Source: Bacillota bacterium (lineage in GTDB: Bacteria; Bacillota; Clostridia; Lachnospirales; Lachnospiraceae). Taken from it: a DNA stretch of 64,000 bases. The DNA lies in NCBI GenBank assembly GCA_023421505.1, contig JAEZTJ010000008.1, positions 124,001 to 188,000 of the forward strand, given 5' to 3'. The notes beneath the pieces were generated by a model, which was given only the letters and a program-made list of their open reading frames with translations, was not told the origin of the DNA and made no database searches. Positions 40,275 to 48,310 of this stretch are shown here, in pieces (within the stretch, counting starts at the first letter, position 1; each line of letters begins with the position of its first letter). The translations under genes were made by a program, and so were the position numbers.

Positions 40275-42671
40275 ATGGCAATTAGAAATAGAAGGGGCGT
40301 TGAAGCTGATCTTGACAGAAATAAATTACTTGCCGGAGAATTTGCGATTACAACTAGTGGTAAGTTAATTTTTTGCTATGATGCCGGACAGACAAAAGAG
40401 GTAGCGACGACTGATGATTTAAGAAGTATTTTGAATTCATCTGCTAGTGCTTATGCAGCATTACAGCAATTGATTAGCGATTTAGGTTCAGAAACCGTAT
40501 TAACAAGTCTTTTGAACACTCAATTAGATGTTAATAATGCTAAGAGAGGCGAGGACACATTAACCGATAAGGTGATAAAATTTGATTCGGAGTTGGCAGC
40601 AAAAGTGAATCAAGTGGATTTTAATTTACAGAAAGCAAGAACAGATGAAATCACCGCTACAGTTAATAATTATTATGTTAAATGCCTTAGTACTGATCCG
40701 GGAGCCCTATTGGTTGTGTCTTCCGGAGCAACCACTGGGCAGATTAATATTGCCGAAGTTAAGCATATATCGGACTACACACCGATAGTAGGGGATTATG
40801 TAACGCAGGCAACTAATACTCTATTAGCCGGATTAGACGATATAAAAATCGGGGCTAAAGGGGAAACCTATTTAACCCCGGCCGAAGCGGTTAGAGGACA
40901 AATTAGTGACTTAAAAAAAGATTTAATAAATATAAGTAATTTTAATATATGGAATTTGGGAGATGTCACTTGTAATTATACTTCCGGTGCAACTTATGTA
41001 TCTAAGTATTATGATATTCCTTTAATTAAAGGCAAAGAATATACTATTTCTATAGGTGCGATAAGTGGGAGCAGTAATGATAGCCGTATTAAAATATATA
41101 ATTATCAGAGTGATAGTGATGTGCTATATTCATTATTAGGTACTAAATTAACATTTACTAGTCCAGTCAATGGTATTCGAATATACTTTTTTGCTACTTA
41201 CAACCAAGCTCCTTCAATAAGTGGTACAGCCATATGGAGTGATATCAAGTTAGTAGAAAGCCGCTATTCAAACAATGAAGATATATTATCTATAAAAAAA
41301 GCTTTTGATATATCCCTTAATATATGGAATTTGGGAGATGTCACTTGTAATTATACTTCCGGTGCAACTTATGTATCTAAGTATTATGATATTCCTTTAA
41401 TTAAAGGCAAAGAACACGTATTACAAGTAAATTCTGTTGTAGGTACTAATGATGGTTATATTCAAGTTTATCCGTATGGCACAGATAAAAATCCATTAAC
41501 ATCTTTATTTATGCCAAGTACTAAATTTACATTTACTAGTCCAGTCAATGGTATTCGAATATACTTTTTTGCTACTTACAACCAAGCTCCTTCAATAAGT
41601 GGTACAGCCATATGGAGTGATATCAAGTTAGTAGAAGGTACTGAAATATATGAAAATATAAAAATAAACAAGTTAAAAGTAAATAACGATTCATTGCCAA
41701 ATTACATACATAAAAACTTTAAACTCCCAAATACATATACAGTAAAAAAAAGTATGTTTACAGATGGTGAAGCATTATCAATAAGTACATCTAACACAAA
41801 ACAAAACAATATAATAGGATTTACATGTACTGTGTCTTATATAGGAACTGTCACAATATATTGTGAAAATGCTATTACAGGTTACGGAGATTCGAAGATT
41901 GAGATAACGAGTGATAATATACTGATTTATAAAAATTCAGGTACTTATGTATTAGATAGAACAATTTTACATGGATTAACAATTTCGGATTACTTATCTG
42001 TTATGATAAGAGTTAATAATAATAAGACAGCGGTTCTTAGAATTTCTACTTCATCAGGTCAATATTCATCAAATATTAATTGGCTATGCGGAAAAAATTA
42101 TGTTGGAGTTAGGAATAATCAGAGTTTGTTTATGAATTGCCTATTAACATTCTATGTAGAAGATTATCGCAAAAAAGTTTGGGCGTTTGGGGATTCATAT
42201 TTTGAAACTTGGCCTTGGATTGCTAATAATTATGGATGCAATAATTTTATGATTGATGGATATTCTGGAAGAACATCGATTAGTGCAATTAAATCATTGA
42301 AATTATGTTTAGATAATGGGGTTCCTGCTATTATTTTATGGTGTATGGGTATGAATGACGCTGATTCAACAAACGAAATAAACTCAAGTTGGCTTGCTGC
42401 AATAACAGAATTAAAAATAATTTGTTCAGAAAACAACATAATATTGATACCATGTACTATACCAAATGTACCGTCACGAAGTCACGTTCATAAAAACACA
42501 TACATTAAGAATAATTTTAATAGATATGTAGATGTTAATAATGCAGTTGGTGCTGAAAATAATATAGATTGGTATACTGGTTTATTGTCTTTAGACAAAA
42601 TTCATCCAACAGAAATGGGTGCAAATGTCATATCATCTAAAATAATGGCTGAAGTACCAGAAATTATATAA
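40275..42671 (+). CDS. Tail fibre with C-terminal SGNH hydrolase domain
   Basis: A 798-residue fibre. Residues 1-210 are a fibre base with phage-type GVEADLDRNKLLAGEFAITTSGKLIFCYD. Two beta modules beginning NIWNLGDVTCNYTSGATYVS lie near residues 223-330 and 348-455. The C-terminal 180 residues hold an SGNH esterase: KVWAFGDSYFE (Ser block, about residue 640), GMGMNDAD-like (WCMGMNDAD) and LDKIHPTEMG (Asp-His block). It probably deacetylates or cleaves surface sugar during attachment. The repeat modules suggest recent duplication. Confidence 0.85.
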   Translation: MAIRNRRGVEADLDRNKLLAGEFAITTSGKLIFCYDAGQTKEVATTDDLRSILNSSASAYAALQQLISDLGSETVLTSLLNTQLDVNNAKRGEDTLTDKVIKFDSELAAKVNQVDFNLQKARTDEITATVNNYYVKCLSTDPGALLVVSSGATTGQINIAEVKHISDYTPIVGDYVTQATNTLLAGLDDIKIGAKGETYLTPAEAVRGQISDLKKDLINISNFNIWNLGDVTCNYTSGATYVSKYYDIPLIKGKEYTISIGAISGSSNDSRIKIYNYQSDSDVLYSLLGTKLTFTSPVNGIRIYFFATYNQAPSISGTAIWSDIKLVESRYSNNEDILSIKKAFDISLNIWNLGDVTCNYTSGATYVSKYYDIPLIKGKEHVLQVNSVVGTNDGYIQVYPYGTDKNPLTSLFMPSTKFTFTSPVNGIRIYFFATYNQAPSISGTAIWSDIKLVEGTEIYENIKINKLKVNNDSLPNYIHKNFKLPNTYTVKKSMFTDGEALSISTSNTKQNNIIGFTCTVSYIGTVTIYCENAITGYGDSKIEITSDNILIYKNSGTYVLDRTILHGLTISDYLSVMIRVNNNKTAVLRISTSSGQYSSNINWLCGKNYVGVRNNQSLFMNCLLTFYVEDYRKKVWAFGDSYFETWPWIANNYGCNNFMIDGYSGRTSISAIKSLKLCLDNGVPAIILWCMGMNDADSTNEINSSWLAAITELKIICSENNIILIPCTIPNVPSRSHVHKNTYIKNNFNRYVDVNNAVGAENNIDWYTGLLSLDKIHPTEMGANVISSKIMAEVPEII
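40942..41636 (+). repeat. Tandem duplicated module with identical flanks and diverged centres
   Basis: 98 bases at 40,942-41,039 recur unchanged except for at most one or two bases at 41,317-41,414 (offset 375). 118 bases at 41,141-41,258 recur at 41,519-41,636 (offset 378) with one difference. Between them the middle parts, 41,040-41,140 and 41,415-41,518, differ greatly. Recent gene conversion or exchange of an inner variable part would explain conserved ends and diverged centre. Confidence 0.85.
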
Positions 42672-42780
42672 TTATTTAATAATTGGAATAGATTGCGAAC
42701 TAACTTAACACATATATCCTTTAATTCCAAATCTATCCATGTTATAATCAAGTCAAATAGATCAATCAAAACAGAGAGCC

Positions 42781-42810
42781 AAGAGCCCCGCGCTTAAGGC
42801 TCTTTTTATT
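42781..42810 (+). terminator. Terminator after tail fibre gene
   Basis: AAGAGCC (42,781-42,787) pairs with GGCTCTT (42,798-42,804), then TTTATTTT. A TATAAT at 42,743-42,748 lies 30 bases upstream, so a very short transcript is possible too. Confidence 0.75.
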
Positions 42811-42844
42811 TTATCAAAATTTAAACAGGAAGAAGGTAATTATC

Positions 42845-43174
42845 ATGACTGCATGGATAACCAAATATTGGATTGAAGTACTTTTTGGCCTAATTGTAAC
42901 CGCCTTGACTGCAACAGTAAAGCATTTATGGTCTCAAAACAAAAGGCGATGCACCGAACAAGAGGCTGTCAAGATGGGTATACAGGCACTTTTACGTGAC
43001 CGAATTATCGAACAATACAATAAGTATATGGATAAGGATTATATACCTATTTACGCAATGGACAATGTTAAGGCCATGTATAAAGAATATCATGCACTTG
43101 GCGGAAATGGAACTATTACAAAATTGTACGAGGAACTATTAGAATTACCACATAGAAAGGAAGATGTAAAATGA
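42845..43174 (+). CDS. Lysis-module membrane protein, holin-associated
   Basis: A 109-residue protein with one N-terminal membrane helix (YWIEVLFGLIVTALTATVKHL, about residues 8-29) and a cytoplasmic helical domain ending GNGTITKLYEELLELP. This form is widespread in Lachnospiraceae prophages next to holins. It lies four bases inside the next gene. It may be a holin, an XhlA-like partner or an antiholin. Confidence 0.68.
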   Translation: MTAWITKYWIEVLFGLIVTALTATVKHLWSQNKRRCTEQEAVKMGIQALLRDRIIEQYNKYMDKDYIPIYAMDNVKAMYKEYHALGGNGTITKLYEELLELPHRKEDVK

Positions 43175-43350
43175 GAGAAAAACTAGCAAAATTAATCAAT
43201 GTAAAATCAATCGTAACCATAGCCTTGACAGCATCGTTTGTCTGCTTGTCGGTTGTCGGAAAAATAACCCCCGAAATGTTTATGACGGTGTTTGTGTCGG
43301 TAATTGGTTTTTACTTTGGCACACAGCATGAAAAGAAAGCCGGTGAATAG
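43171..43350 (+). CDS. Holin (59 aa)
   Basis: A small two-helix membrane protein: LINVKSIVTIALTASFVCLS and ITPEMFMTVFVSVIGFYFGTQHEKK. Starting at ATG 43,171 and overlapping its neighbour by four bases, it precedes the endolysin gene. The KKAGE end is basic, as usual. It opens the membrane so that the endolysin reaches the wall. A TTGACAGC copy is in its first helix. Confidence 0.8.
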   Translation: MREKLAKLINVKSIVTIALTASFVCLSVVGKITPEMFMTVFVSVIGFYFGTQHEKKAGE

Positions 43351-44061
43351 ATGATTACAGAAAAGAAAGTATGTAAGCATTTTGAAAAGCTATTTTACGG
43401 TAATGCAATTTATCTTTGGGGTGCTAATTGTCAAGTAATTACGAAGGAATTAACAGATAGGCTTTACCTCACTTTTAAGTCAAGTACATATGATAAGGAT
43501 TATTATAACGGCAAATTTATTGATGGTAAAGGCAAGATTGGAGCAGATTGTTCCGGGTCATTTTATGCCGTATCCGGATATGATACTACAGCCGCAGGAT
43601 ATTATTCAAAATGCGCCGTCAAAGGTGATATCAAAGATATTCCTCGTTATCTTCCATGCCAAGTATTTAAGACTAATTCGTCCGGCTCCATTAATCACAT
43701 AGGTTGGTACATGGGTGACGGTACAGTAATCGAGATGAAATCCTCGAATTCAAACTGTGTCCGCAGACAGCTTGACGGCAATGGATGGGATTTATTTGGT
43801 ATTCCGGCATGGGTTACATATTCCTATAAAAGGCCGTTAGTAGCAATAAATCGCTTAAGTTCATATCAAGATGTTGCATGGCTACAAACCAAGATTAATA
43901 ATGCTCTAAAATCGATTTCTAGCTTTATTCCATTGAAAGTGGACGGAGATTACAAAAATAAAACCCAAGCAGCTGTAATCAAATTCTACGAGCTGCAAGG
44001 ATGGAAAACAGATGGATTAAAGGTTGGCATAATTGCCATTGGAAGATTAGCTAAATATTAA
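43351..44061 (+). CDS. Endolysin (NlpC/P60 amidase-peptidase plus peptidoglycan-binding domain)
   Basis: A 236-residue cell-wall hydrolase. The NlpC/P60-type pattern is GADCSGSFYAV (catalytic Cys about residue 65), later SINHIGWYMGDGTVIE (His, about residue 119) and a closing WDLFGIPAWVTY. The C-terminal part (YQDVAWLQTKINNALKSISSFIPLKVDGDYKNKTQAAVIKFYELQGW) is a peptidoglycan-binding PGRP_1-type repeat. It has no signal peptide and begins right after the holin stop codon. Release needs the holin. Confidence 0.88.
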   Translation: MITEKKVCKHFEKLFYGNAIYLWGANCQVITKELTDRLYLTFKSSTYDKDYYNGKFIDGKGKIGADCSGSFYAVSGYDTTAAGYYSKCAVKGDIKDIPRYLPCQVFKTNSSGSINHIGWYMGDGTVIEMKSSNSNCVRRQLDGNGWDLFGIPAWVTYSYKRPLVAINRLSSYQDVAWLQTKINNALKSISSFIPLKVDGDYKNKTQAAVIKFYELQGWKTDGLKVGIIAIGRLAKY

Positions 44062-44068
44062 AAATATA

Positions 44069-44104
44069 GCCCTCATTGTCAATGACTTTGAGGGCCTTGT
44101 TTTA
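44069..44104 (+). terminator. Terminator after the endolysin
   Basis: GCCCTCA (44,069-44,075) pairs with TGAGGGC (44,089-44,095), followed by TTGTTTTATTTTT. It ends the late transcript. The last TTGACNGC-type repeat of the prophage lies before it (43,772). Confidence 0.85.
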
Positions 44105-44125
44105 TTTTTGTTAATTAATTACTTA

Positions 44126-44401
44126 CTACTCTTGGGTTGCTGGCCTTGGTACTTTTCCAGACTTACCTACTTTTTCATGAGCATCATAACTAATGTAATC
44201 GAGTAAATAGCAGTAAGACTCATAATCAAAATACCATGATAATATAAATAACTTAATAAGTCCATCCTTATCCAAGTCTGCAGCATTATCATTTGTAGTA
44301 TTTGTATTTTTATTTGTGTCAGCAAATGCTGTTAATGCCGGAGCAGATACCAATGAAATCATAATTAACATTATTGCACATATCTTTTTTATCTTTTTCA
44401 T
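44126..44401 (-). CDS. Small secreted protein, possible lysogenic-conversion gene
   Basis: A 91-residue protein with a signal peptide (MKKIKKICAIMLIMISLVSA then ALTAFAD), followed by an Asn/Thr-rich stretch and a helical end. The start is ATG 44,401 with AAAGGAG upstream. It runs against the endolysin and lies at the prophage edge, where genes expressed in the lysogen often sit. The mature part is only about 65 residues. No function is recognised. Confidence 0.6.
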   Translation of the reverse strand: MKKIKKICAIMLIMISLVSAPALTAFADTNKNTNTTNDNAADLDKDGLIKLFILSWYFDYESYCYLLDYISYDAHEKVGKSGKVPRPATQE

Positions 44402-44509
44402 GCGAAACACTCTCCTTTTGAAATTATTATATATCAATTATTTCCAGTTGTAAATACAAATATTCATATTATGTAAAAATAAGCATATATTGATATCTTA
44501 ATTAAAAAT

Positions 44510-44545
44510 GCCCCATGTATAACCTCTCCAAGTTATACACAGGGC
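44510..44545 (-). terminator. Terminator between prophage edge and NYN gene
   Basis: A near-perfect 14-bp stem (44,510-44,523 with 44,532-44,545) with a TTTTTAAT tail on the leftward strand. It ends transcription from the NYN gene before the secreted-protein gene. No gene is supported in the rest of 44,402-44,644. Confidence 0.7.
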
Positions 44546-44644
44546 AAATTTGAATTACAGTGATATTGTAACATAGGTGGTTTGGAATGTAAATTGGTGG
44601 GAATGACGAAAAATAATGCATCTAATATACACAACAGATAAATT

Positions 44645-45208
44645 TTAATTTAAAAGTAATGCTCTTCTTTTACTTTTAATAAAAGTAACATTAAAATAGT
44701 AATCCTCCAAATTAATGTACTTTCCATTATTTTTTGCAAAATTTTTAAGTTCTCCATGACAAACACTATCCCAAGAATAAACTTCAAAATTCCAACCCTT
44801 TAACGCTGCTCTCTTCGCATCAGCTAAAAAGCCTTGGCCGGAATTAATTCCGGATCCGTCACCTGTCAGTAATGCTATAGTATTTGGTTCAGGGCTATCA
44901 AATATTAGTCTTAAAAGCGCTAATTGTAAAACATGATCTGTTGTATCGGCTTCACCGTCCGTTAAGCTTCTTGGTAATAATGCAGGAGTAATTCCTAGTT
45001 TTCTAATCTCATTCCAGACAGCATCTTCCTTAGGAGGTACGCTTCCAGCAAACGATATATTTTCAACCGGTCTGCCCTGTGTAACTAAGTTTAATAGGCC
45101 TGCAAAATATGTTCTATATAATTCTTTCTTTTCTCCTGGTTCTTTTTGTGGAAACACTTGATTTAATCCAACATAATGTATGTTAGAATTATCCCAAAAT
45201 ATGTACAT
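44645..45208 (-). CDS. NYN-domain ribonuclease-like protein
   Basis: A 187-residue protein with the NYN/PIN (LabA-type) plan. MYIFWDNSNIHYVGLNQVF carries the first Asp, and later come TDHVLQLALLRLIFDS and ALLTGDGSG, with the usual Asp set of a metal-dependent RNase. It has a GGAGG site. Such proteins cut RNA or act in defence or toxin roles. It sits between the prophage edge and a truncated subtilase, so it may be a prophage cargo gene. Confidence 0.75.
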   Translation of the reverse strand: MYIFWDNSNIHYVGLNQVFPQKEPGEKKELYRTYFAGLLNLVTQGRPVENISFAGSVPPKEDAVWNEIRKLGITPALLPRSLTDGEADTTDHVLQLALLRLIFDSPEPNTIALLTGDGSGINSGQGFLADAKRAALKGWNFEVYSWDSVCHGELKNFAKNNGKYINLEDYYFNVTFIKSKRRALLLN

Positions 45209-45280
45209 ACTATACCTCCATTTTTCTCTTTATAATTCCATATAATACCACCATTTTTCAAACTAATCAATCATTTAATA

Positions 45281-45309
45281 TAAAAAGGCGCACCGTGAAG
45301 ATGCGCCTT
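45281..45309 (-). terminator. Terminator after truncated subtilase
   Basis: AAGGCGCA...TGCGCCTT (45,285-45,292 with 45,302-45,309) followed by TTTTTATA on the leftward strand. It lies 18 bases beyond the early stop codon of the subtilase. Confidence 0.8.
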
Positions 45310-45327
45310 ATCTTGTTGGGTATTTTA

Positions 45328-45747
45328 TCACCACACATGAGTTCCATGTCCATTATCATCGTAAGTATCCGTCCTATGGTTTATAAAGTCCTTGAAGGCA
45401 ATCACACGATTGCTTCCTTCAATAAAGTCTTTATGTAGTGCAATTCCTGTATCTACTACAGCAACACCGATTCCTCTGCCAAAAAAGCCATGCTCATGAG
45501 CCCATCGGCATTCGATAACATCACTTACTCGATTCATCTGAGCTGTAATATGAGTGTCTATCTCCATAGCCAAAAGGCCTTCCACAGATTTTATATATTC
45601 TAACAGGTCTTCTTCCACCTCAAGCACAAAAGAGTTGATCATAGGCAGTTTATATTTTATAAAACCTAAATTCTCAATAACCTGCAGTCTATTCTCATAA
45701 TCATTACAGTGTATAATTACCTGAACCTTATGTTTCTCATTCATCAC
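45328..45747 (-). pseudogene. Truncated subtilisin-like (S8) serine protease
   Basis: A 139-residue N-terminal part of an S8 protease. It has a propeptide-like first 85 residues, the catalytic Asp in VAVVDTGIALHKDF and the catalytic His in DDNGHGTHV, then Trp and two stop codons. Substrate-binding and catalytic Ser parts are missing. It is therefore not an active protease. The break comes right after a highly conserved motif, near a prophage edge, so the gene may have been cut by an insertion or deletion. Confidence 0.8.
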
Positions 45748-45821
45748 AAAGCTCCACTGTCTTTTTTATTATCCTATTCTGACAGCTTTACCAATATACA
45801 CTGATTTAAATTGATTAACCT

Positions 45822-46751
45822 CTAATTTTCATATGTAACATGCTTATGCATGCGCCTGTACTCAGATGGAGTACAACTTAAACCTTTTTTAAAAACCTTA
45901 CTAAAATAACTGATGTCATTGAAGCCTGTCCTCTCACATATGACATCAACAGGAAGCTCTGTATCACGTAATAGCGTAGAAGCCATCATTAGTCTCAATT
46001 CTATCAGATATTGATTAATAGATTTACCTGAATATTTTTTAAATTCATTCATTAAGGTTGTACGATTGGTATGAAAAATATCTGCTAGCTTTTCCACTTT
46101 AATTTTCTGATTATAGCAGGATTGTAGATAATAGATAATATCCAAAGCCAACTTTGAGCATCCGTCATGAATCAAAACATTTTTAACCGTATCCTCATCT
46201 TCCTGTCTTGCAAGGCTGAAAAGGATCTCAAATAAATACGCTCTGCTTCTGCATGGCCAAGTATCTATATTCTGTCTTGATAACAATTCTTTTATAACCA
46301 GAAATTTATGTTCTATTCCAGACGCATCAATCGTATTCAAAGAAATTATTTTTAACGCTTCCTTTGCTTCTCCTGCAAATTGCCGCAAATAAAATAAATC
46401 CTGGTAATCAATTGCATTAAATTTCTTATCTGAAGAATTCATTAATTCAAATGTAAACTTAATATTAATTAGACTAGGCCGAAACCATATAATTCTTATC
46501 TCTTCTTCTACTGCTTTATAAAAAGTAATCGTATCCTTTTCATTCAAACAGATAGCCCAGGCACCGGTAAGTAAATATTCTTTGCCATTTAACTCAAAAT
46601 GATTAGGCCCTGTCTTTAAAAAAACTATCTTATAATAATCCTTTGCTTCATCACCTGTCAGCTCCTTCAATCCCTCTGACACTGACAAATAAAAAAGATA
46701 TCCAACATAATAATTAAAACCCAGTGTATATAACATAAGTCGCACCTGCAA
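45822..46751 (-). CDS. AraC-family transcriptional regulator
   Basis: A 309-residue regulator. The C-terminal 100 residues hold two helix-turn-helix units: KVEKLADIFHTNRTTLMNEFKKYSGKSINQYLIELRLMMASTLL, then PVDVICERTGFNDISYFSKVFKKGLSCTPSEYRR, the AraC/XylS signature. The first 200 residues are a cupin-like sensor part. The ligand is unknown; sugars are usual for the family. It runs next to an MBL-fold lipoprotein gene on the same strand. Confidence 0.9.
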   Translation of the reverse strand: MQVRLMLYTLGFNYYVGYLFYLSVSEGLKELTGDEAKDYYKIVFLKTGPNHFELNGKEYLLTGAWAICLNEKDTITFYKAVEEEIRIIWFRPSLINIKFTFELMNSSDKKFNAIDYQDLFYLRQFAGEAKEALKIISLNTIDASGIEHKFLVIKELLSRQNIDTWPCRSRAYLFEILFSLARQEDEDTVKNVLIHDGCSKLALDIIYYLQSCYNQKIKVEKLADIFHTNRTTLMNEFKKYSGKSINQYLIELRLMMASTLLRDTELPVDVICERTGFNDISYFSKVFKKGLSCTPSEYRRMHKHVTYEN

Positions 46752-46810
46752 TCCTTATAATATATCAAATATTATAATTGATTACAGGTGCCTTGTAAAT
46801 GACTTATAAA

Positions 46811-47695
46811 TCATTCATAAATATGATTATTTAATATCCGATAAACATTCAGACTATCTTCCGGTAAATCCTCTTTTGAAATTTCTAATATATTATCGTA
46901 TTCGGTAATATCTCCGTATTTTTCCTTTAGCTTTGCATCACAATCATCATTACTATGGGTAGGAATGATGATTGTGGGATTAAGTTGTTCAATTAAGTTA
47001 AACCCTTTCATATTTTCCACTGACATACTGGAATAGGAATTATCAAATTGCATAAATGCAATATCTATCTCTCCTAAATCCTTTAACTGCTCTTCGGTCA
47101 GTGTTGTTTGTCCGATATCACCCATATGAACGATTCGTAATCCATCCACTTCAAATACTGTCATAAAATTACTGTCATCTATTTTATCGCTATAATGTGA
47201 TGATGAAATATTATAGATATGGAAATCCTTCGTATCTATTTCACCTTTTTTAAATAACAACTTTGGAACATCATAAGTGGCGTTATAGGAATTATTAACA
47301 TGGTCAGGATGTGAATGAGTGCTAATAATCGCTGCCGGATTAATATCAACTATTTCTTTTTTCGGCATCTCTGTAGGATCAACTACAACGCTTTCTCCAT
47401 TAATTGAAGTGATAATATAAGAATTATATTTGTATACGCTGTTCTTAGAAACTGTCTGAATGAGAACCTTGCCCGAATTATTTACTGTGGTCGGAAGAAC
47501 TAATTCCTTCTTTGGCACAGGACTGGCTGTTGCTTTAACGGCTTCTGTTACTTTGGCTGCTTCTGTGGCTTCTGGAGTCTCAGTAACATCCTTTCCGGCA
47601 GAATTATCCGTATTAACCGGACTGTCCTCTTTAGCAGAACATCCTTGAAAAATAAAAATAATTGTTACAATAAATAGAACTAAACTTTTTTTCAT
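46811..47695 (-). CDS. MBL-fold surface lipoprotein
   Basis: A 294-residue protein. The N-terminus MKKSLVLFIVTIIFIFQGCS has a lipobox at Cys19. A Thr/Ala/Pro-rich linker (residues 30-65) follows. The MBL domain has STHSHPDHVN (about residues 134-143), VHMGDIGQT and IIPTHSND. The enzyme sits outside the cell, in contrast to most MBL hydrolases, and probably cleaves a nucleotide, ester or lactone. The promoter of the divergent HCB13-like gene lies upstream. Confidence 0.85.
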   Translation of the reverse strand: MKKSLVLFIVTIIFIFQGCSAKEDSPVNTDNSAGKDVTETPEATEAAKVTEAVKATASPVPKKELVLPTTVNNSGKVLIQTVSKNSVYKYNSYIITSINGESVVVDPTEMPKKEIVDINPAAIISTHSHPDHVNNSYNATYDVPKLLFKKGEIDTKDFHIYNISSSHYSDKIDDSNFMTVFEVDGLRIVHMGDIGQTTLTEEQLKDLGEIDIAFMQFDNSYSSMSVENMKGFNLIEQLNPTIIIPTHSNDDCDAKLKEKYGDITEYDNILEISKEDLPEDSLNVYRILNNHIYE

Positions 47696-47906
47696 ATCAA
47701 AATACTCCTCCCATATATCGTTTATAGCTTGTATTTTAGCACTAGTCGGTTTTATATCCTATGTATAATCAACAAATTTATTTGTAATATTGTCATATTT
47801 TAGCCGAGTATATTACAGGAATAATTTGTTATCTATAGGATATTGATTATTTATCTTAAAAACAATAAATTACTTAAAATTTTAGGAAATCAGTCAAGCT
47901 AAACCT

Positions 47907-47939
47907 CATATGATACATTGTAATTAATATTAGGAGGAA
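47907..47939 (+). promoter_or_regulatory. Sporulation-type promoter candidate
   Basis: CATATGATA at 47,907-47,915 matches the -10 of mother-cell sigma factors E/K (CATA-n2/3-TA), and TAGGAGG precedes the ATG at 47,946. The -35 is not clear. The downstream gene is of a type common in spore formers. The rest of 47,696-47,945 has no supported gene. Confidence 0.45.
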
Positions 47940-47945
47940 CATACA

Positions 47946-48155
47946 ATGAGTGATTTACAAGCAACACATTGCGACACAGGAAGAGATAATGATTGTAGCT
48001 GCATTATAATCCTCATACTTTTATTATGCTGCTGTGGTGGCAGTAATGGCTTCGGTGGCGGTGGATTTATGGGTGGAGGAGATGGTGGCTGTGGCTGTAT
48101 CTTAATCATCATTCTTCTTCTCTGCTGCTGTGGTGGATCAAACGGCTTCTTCTAA
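47946..48155 (+). CDS. High-cysteine small protein (HCB protein 13-like)
   Basis: A 69-residue protein. MSDLQATHCDTGRDNDCSC then twice a unit of a hydrophobic run plus CCCGGSNGF: IIILILLLCCCGGSNGF and ILIIILLLCCCGGSNGF, joined by a Gly-rich GGGGFMGGGDGG linker. This is the clostridial 'chorion class high-cysteine HCB protein 13' pattern. It probably sits in the membrane or spore coat and is crosslinked by Cys. The internal duplication of the CCC unit is striking. Confidence 0.75.
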   Translation: MSDLQATHCDTGRDNDCSCIIILILLLCCCGGSNGFGGGGFMGGGDGGCGCILIIILLLCCCGGSNGFF

Positions 48156-48185
48156 AAGCTAATCCACTAAAAGATCACTGTTATT

Positions 48186-48223
48186 AACAAAGAAAAGCTG
48201 CGGTTTCGCAGCTTTTCTTTGTT
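48186..48223 (+). terminator. Terminator after HCB13-like gene
   Basis: A perfect 17-bp stem (48,186-48,202 with 48,207-48,223) and a 4-base loop. The AT outer part gives A-rich 5' and T-rich 3' arms, so it can work on both strands, here for the rightward HCB13-like gene and possibly for the leftward gene at 48,311. Confidence 0.9.
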
Positions 48224-48310
48224 ATCTTTACATCTCCGTCAGGGCAACGCAACTATATGCAAGGGTATATTCGATATATTTCACCATTTGATTTGTAATA
48301 CTTTTCAAAC

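Larger units (their letters stand above)
3398..43232. repeat. TTGACAGC repeat family, prophage-wide
   Basis: By hand I find about 38 exact copies of TTGACAGC or GCTGTCAA. Examples: 3,398; 3,505; 6,026; 10,302; 13,582; 15,129; 21,554; 24,165; 28,540; 34,424; 38,427; 43,225. Related forms TTGACCGC (about 14), TTGACGGC (about 8) and TTGACTGC (about 5) add to it. The host 20 kb has one exact copy (54,269). Copies fall in all allowed frames on both strands (Leu-Thr-Ala, x-Asp-Ser, Ala-Val-Lys, Leu-Ser, Cys-Gln). Chance would give about one in 44 kb (rough estimate). Most copies are within genes. Confidence 0.85.

Noticed and set aside
40942..41636. Diversity-generating retroelement in the tail fibre
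   Set aside because: No reverse transcriptase, no template repeat and no A-specific change pattern between the copies were seen.
3398..43232. TTGACAGC copies as sigma-A promoter -35 boxes
   Set aside because: The word starts with the perfect -35 TTGACA, but most copies are within genes on either strand, and the copies I inspected have no -10 box 17 bp downstream.
44126..44401. Phr/arbitrium-type signal peptide precursor at the prophage edge
   Set aside because: It has a signal peptide and a small mature part, but no AimR-like receptor is encoded nearby and the end does not match known pheromone patterns.
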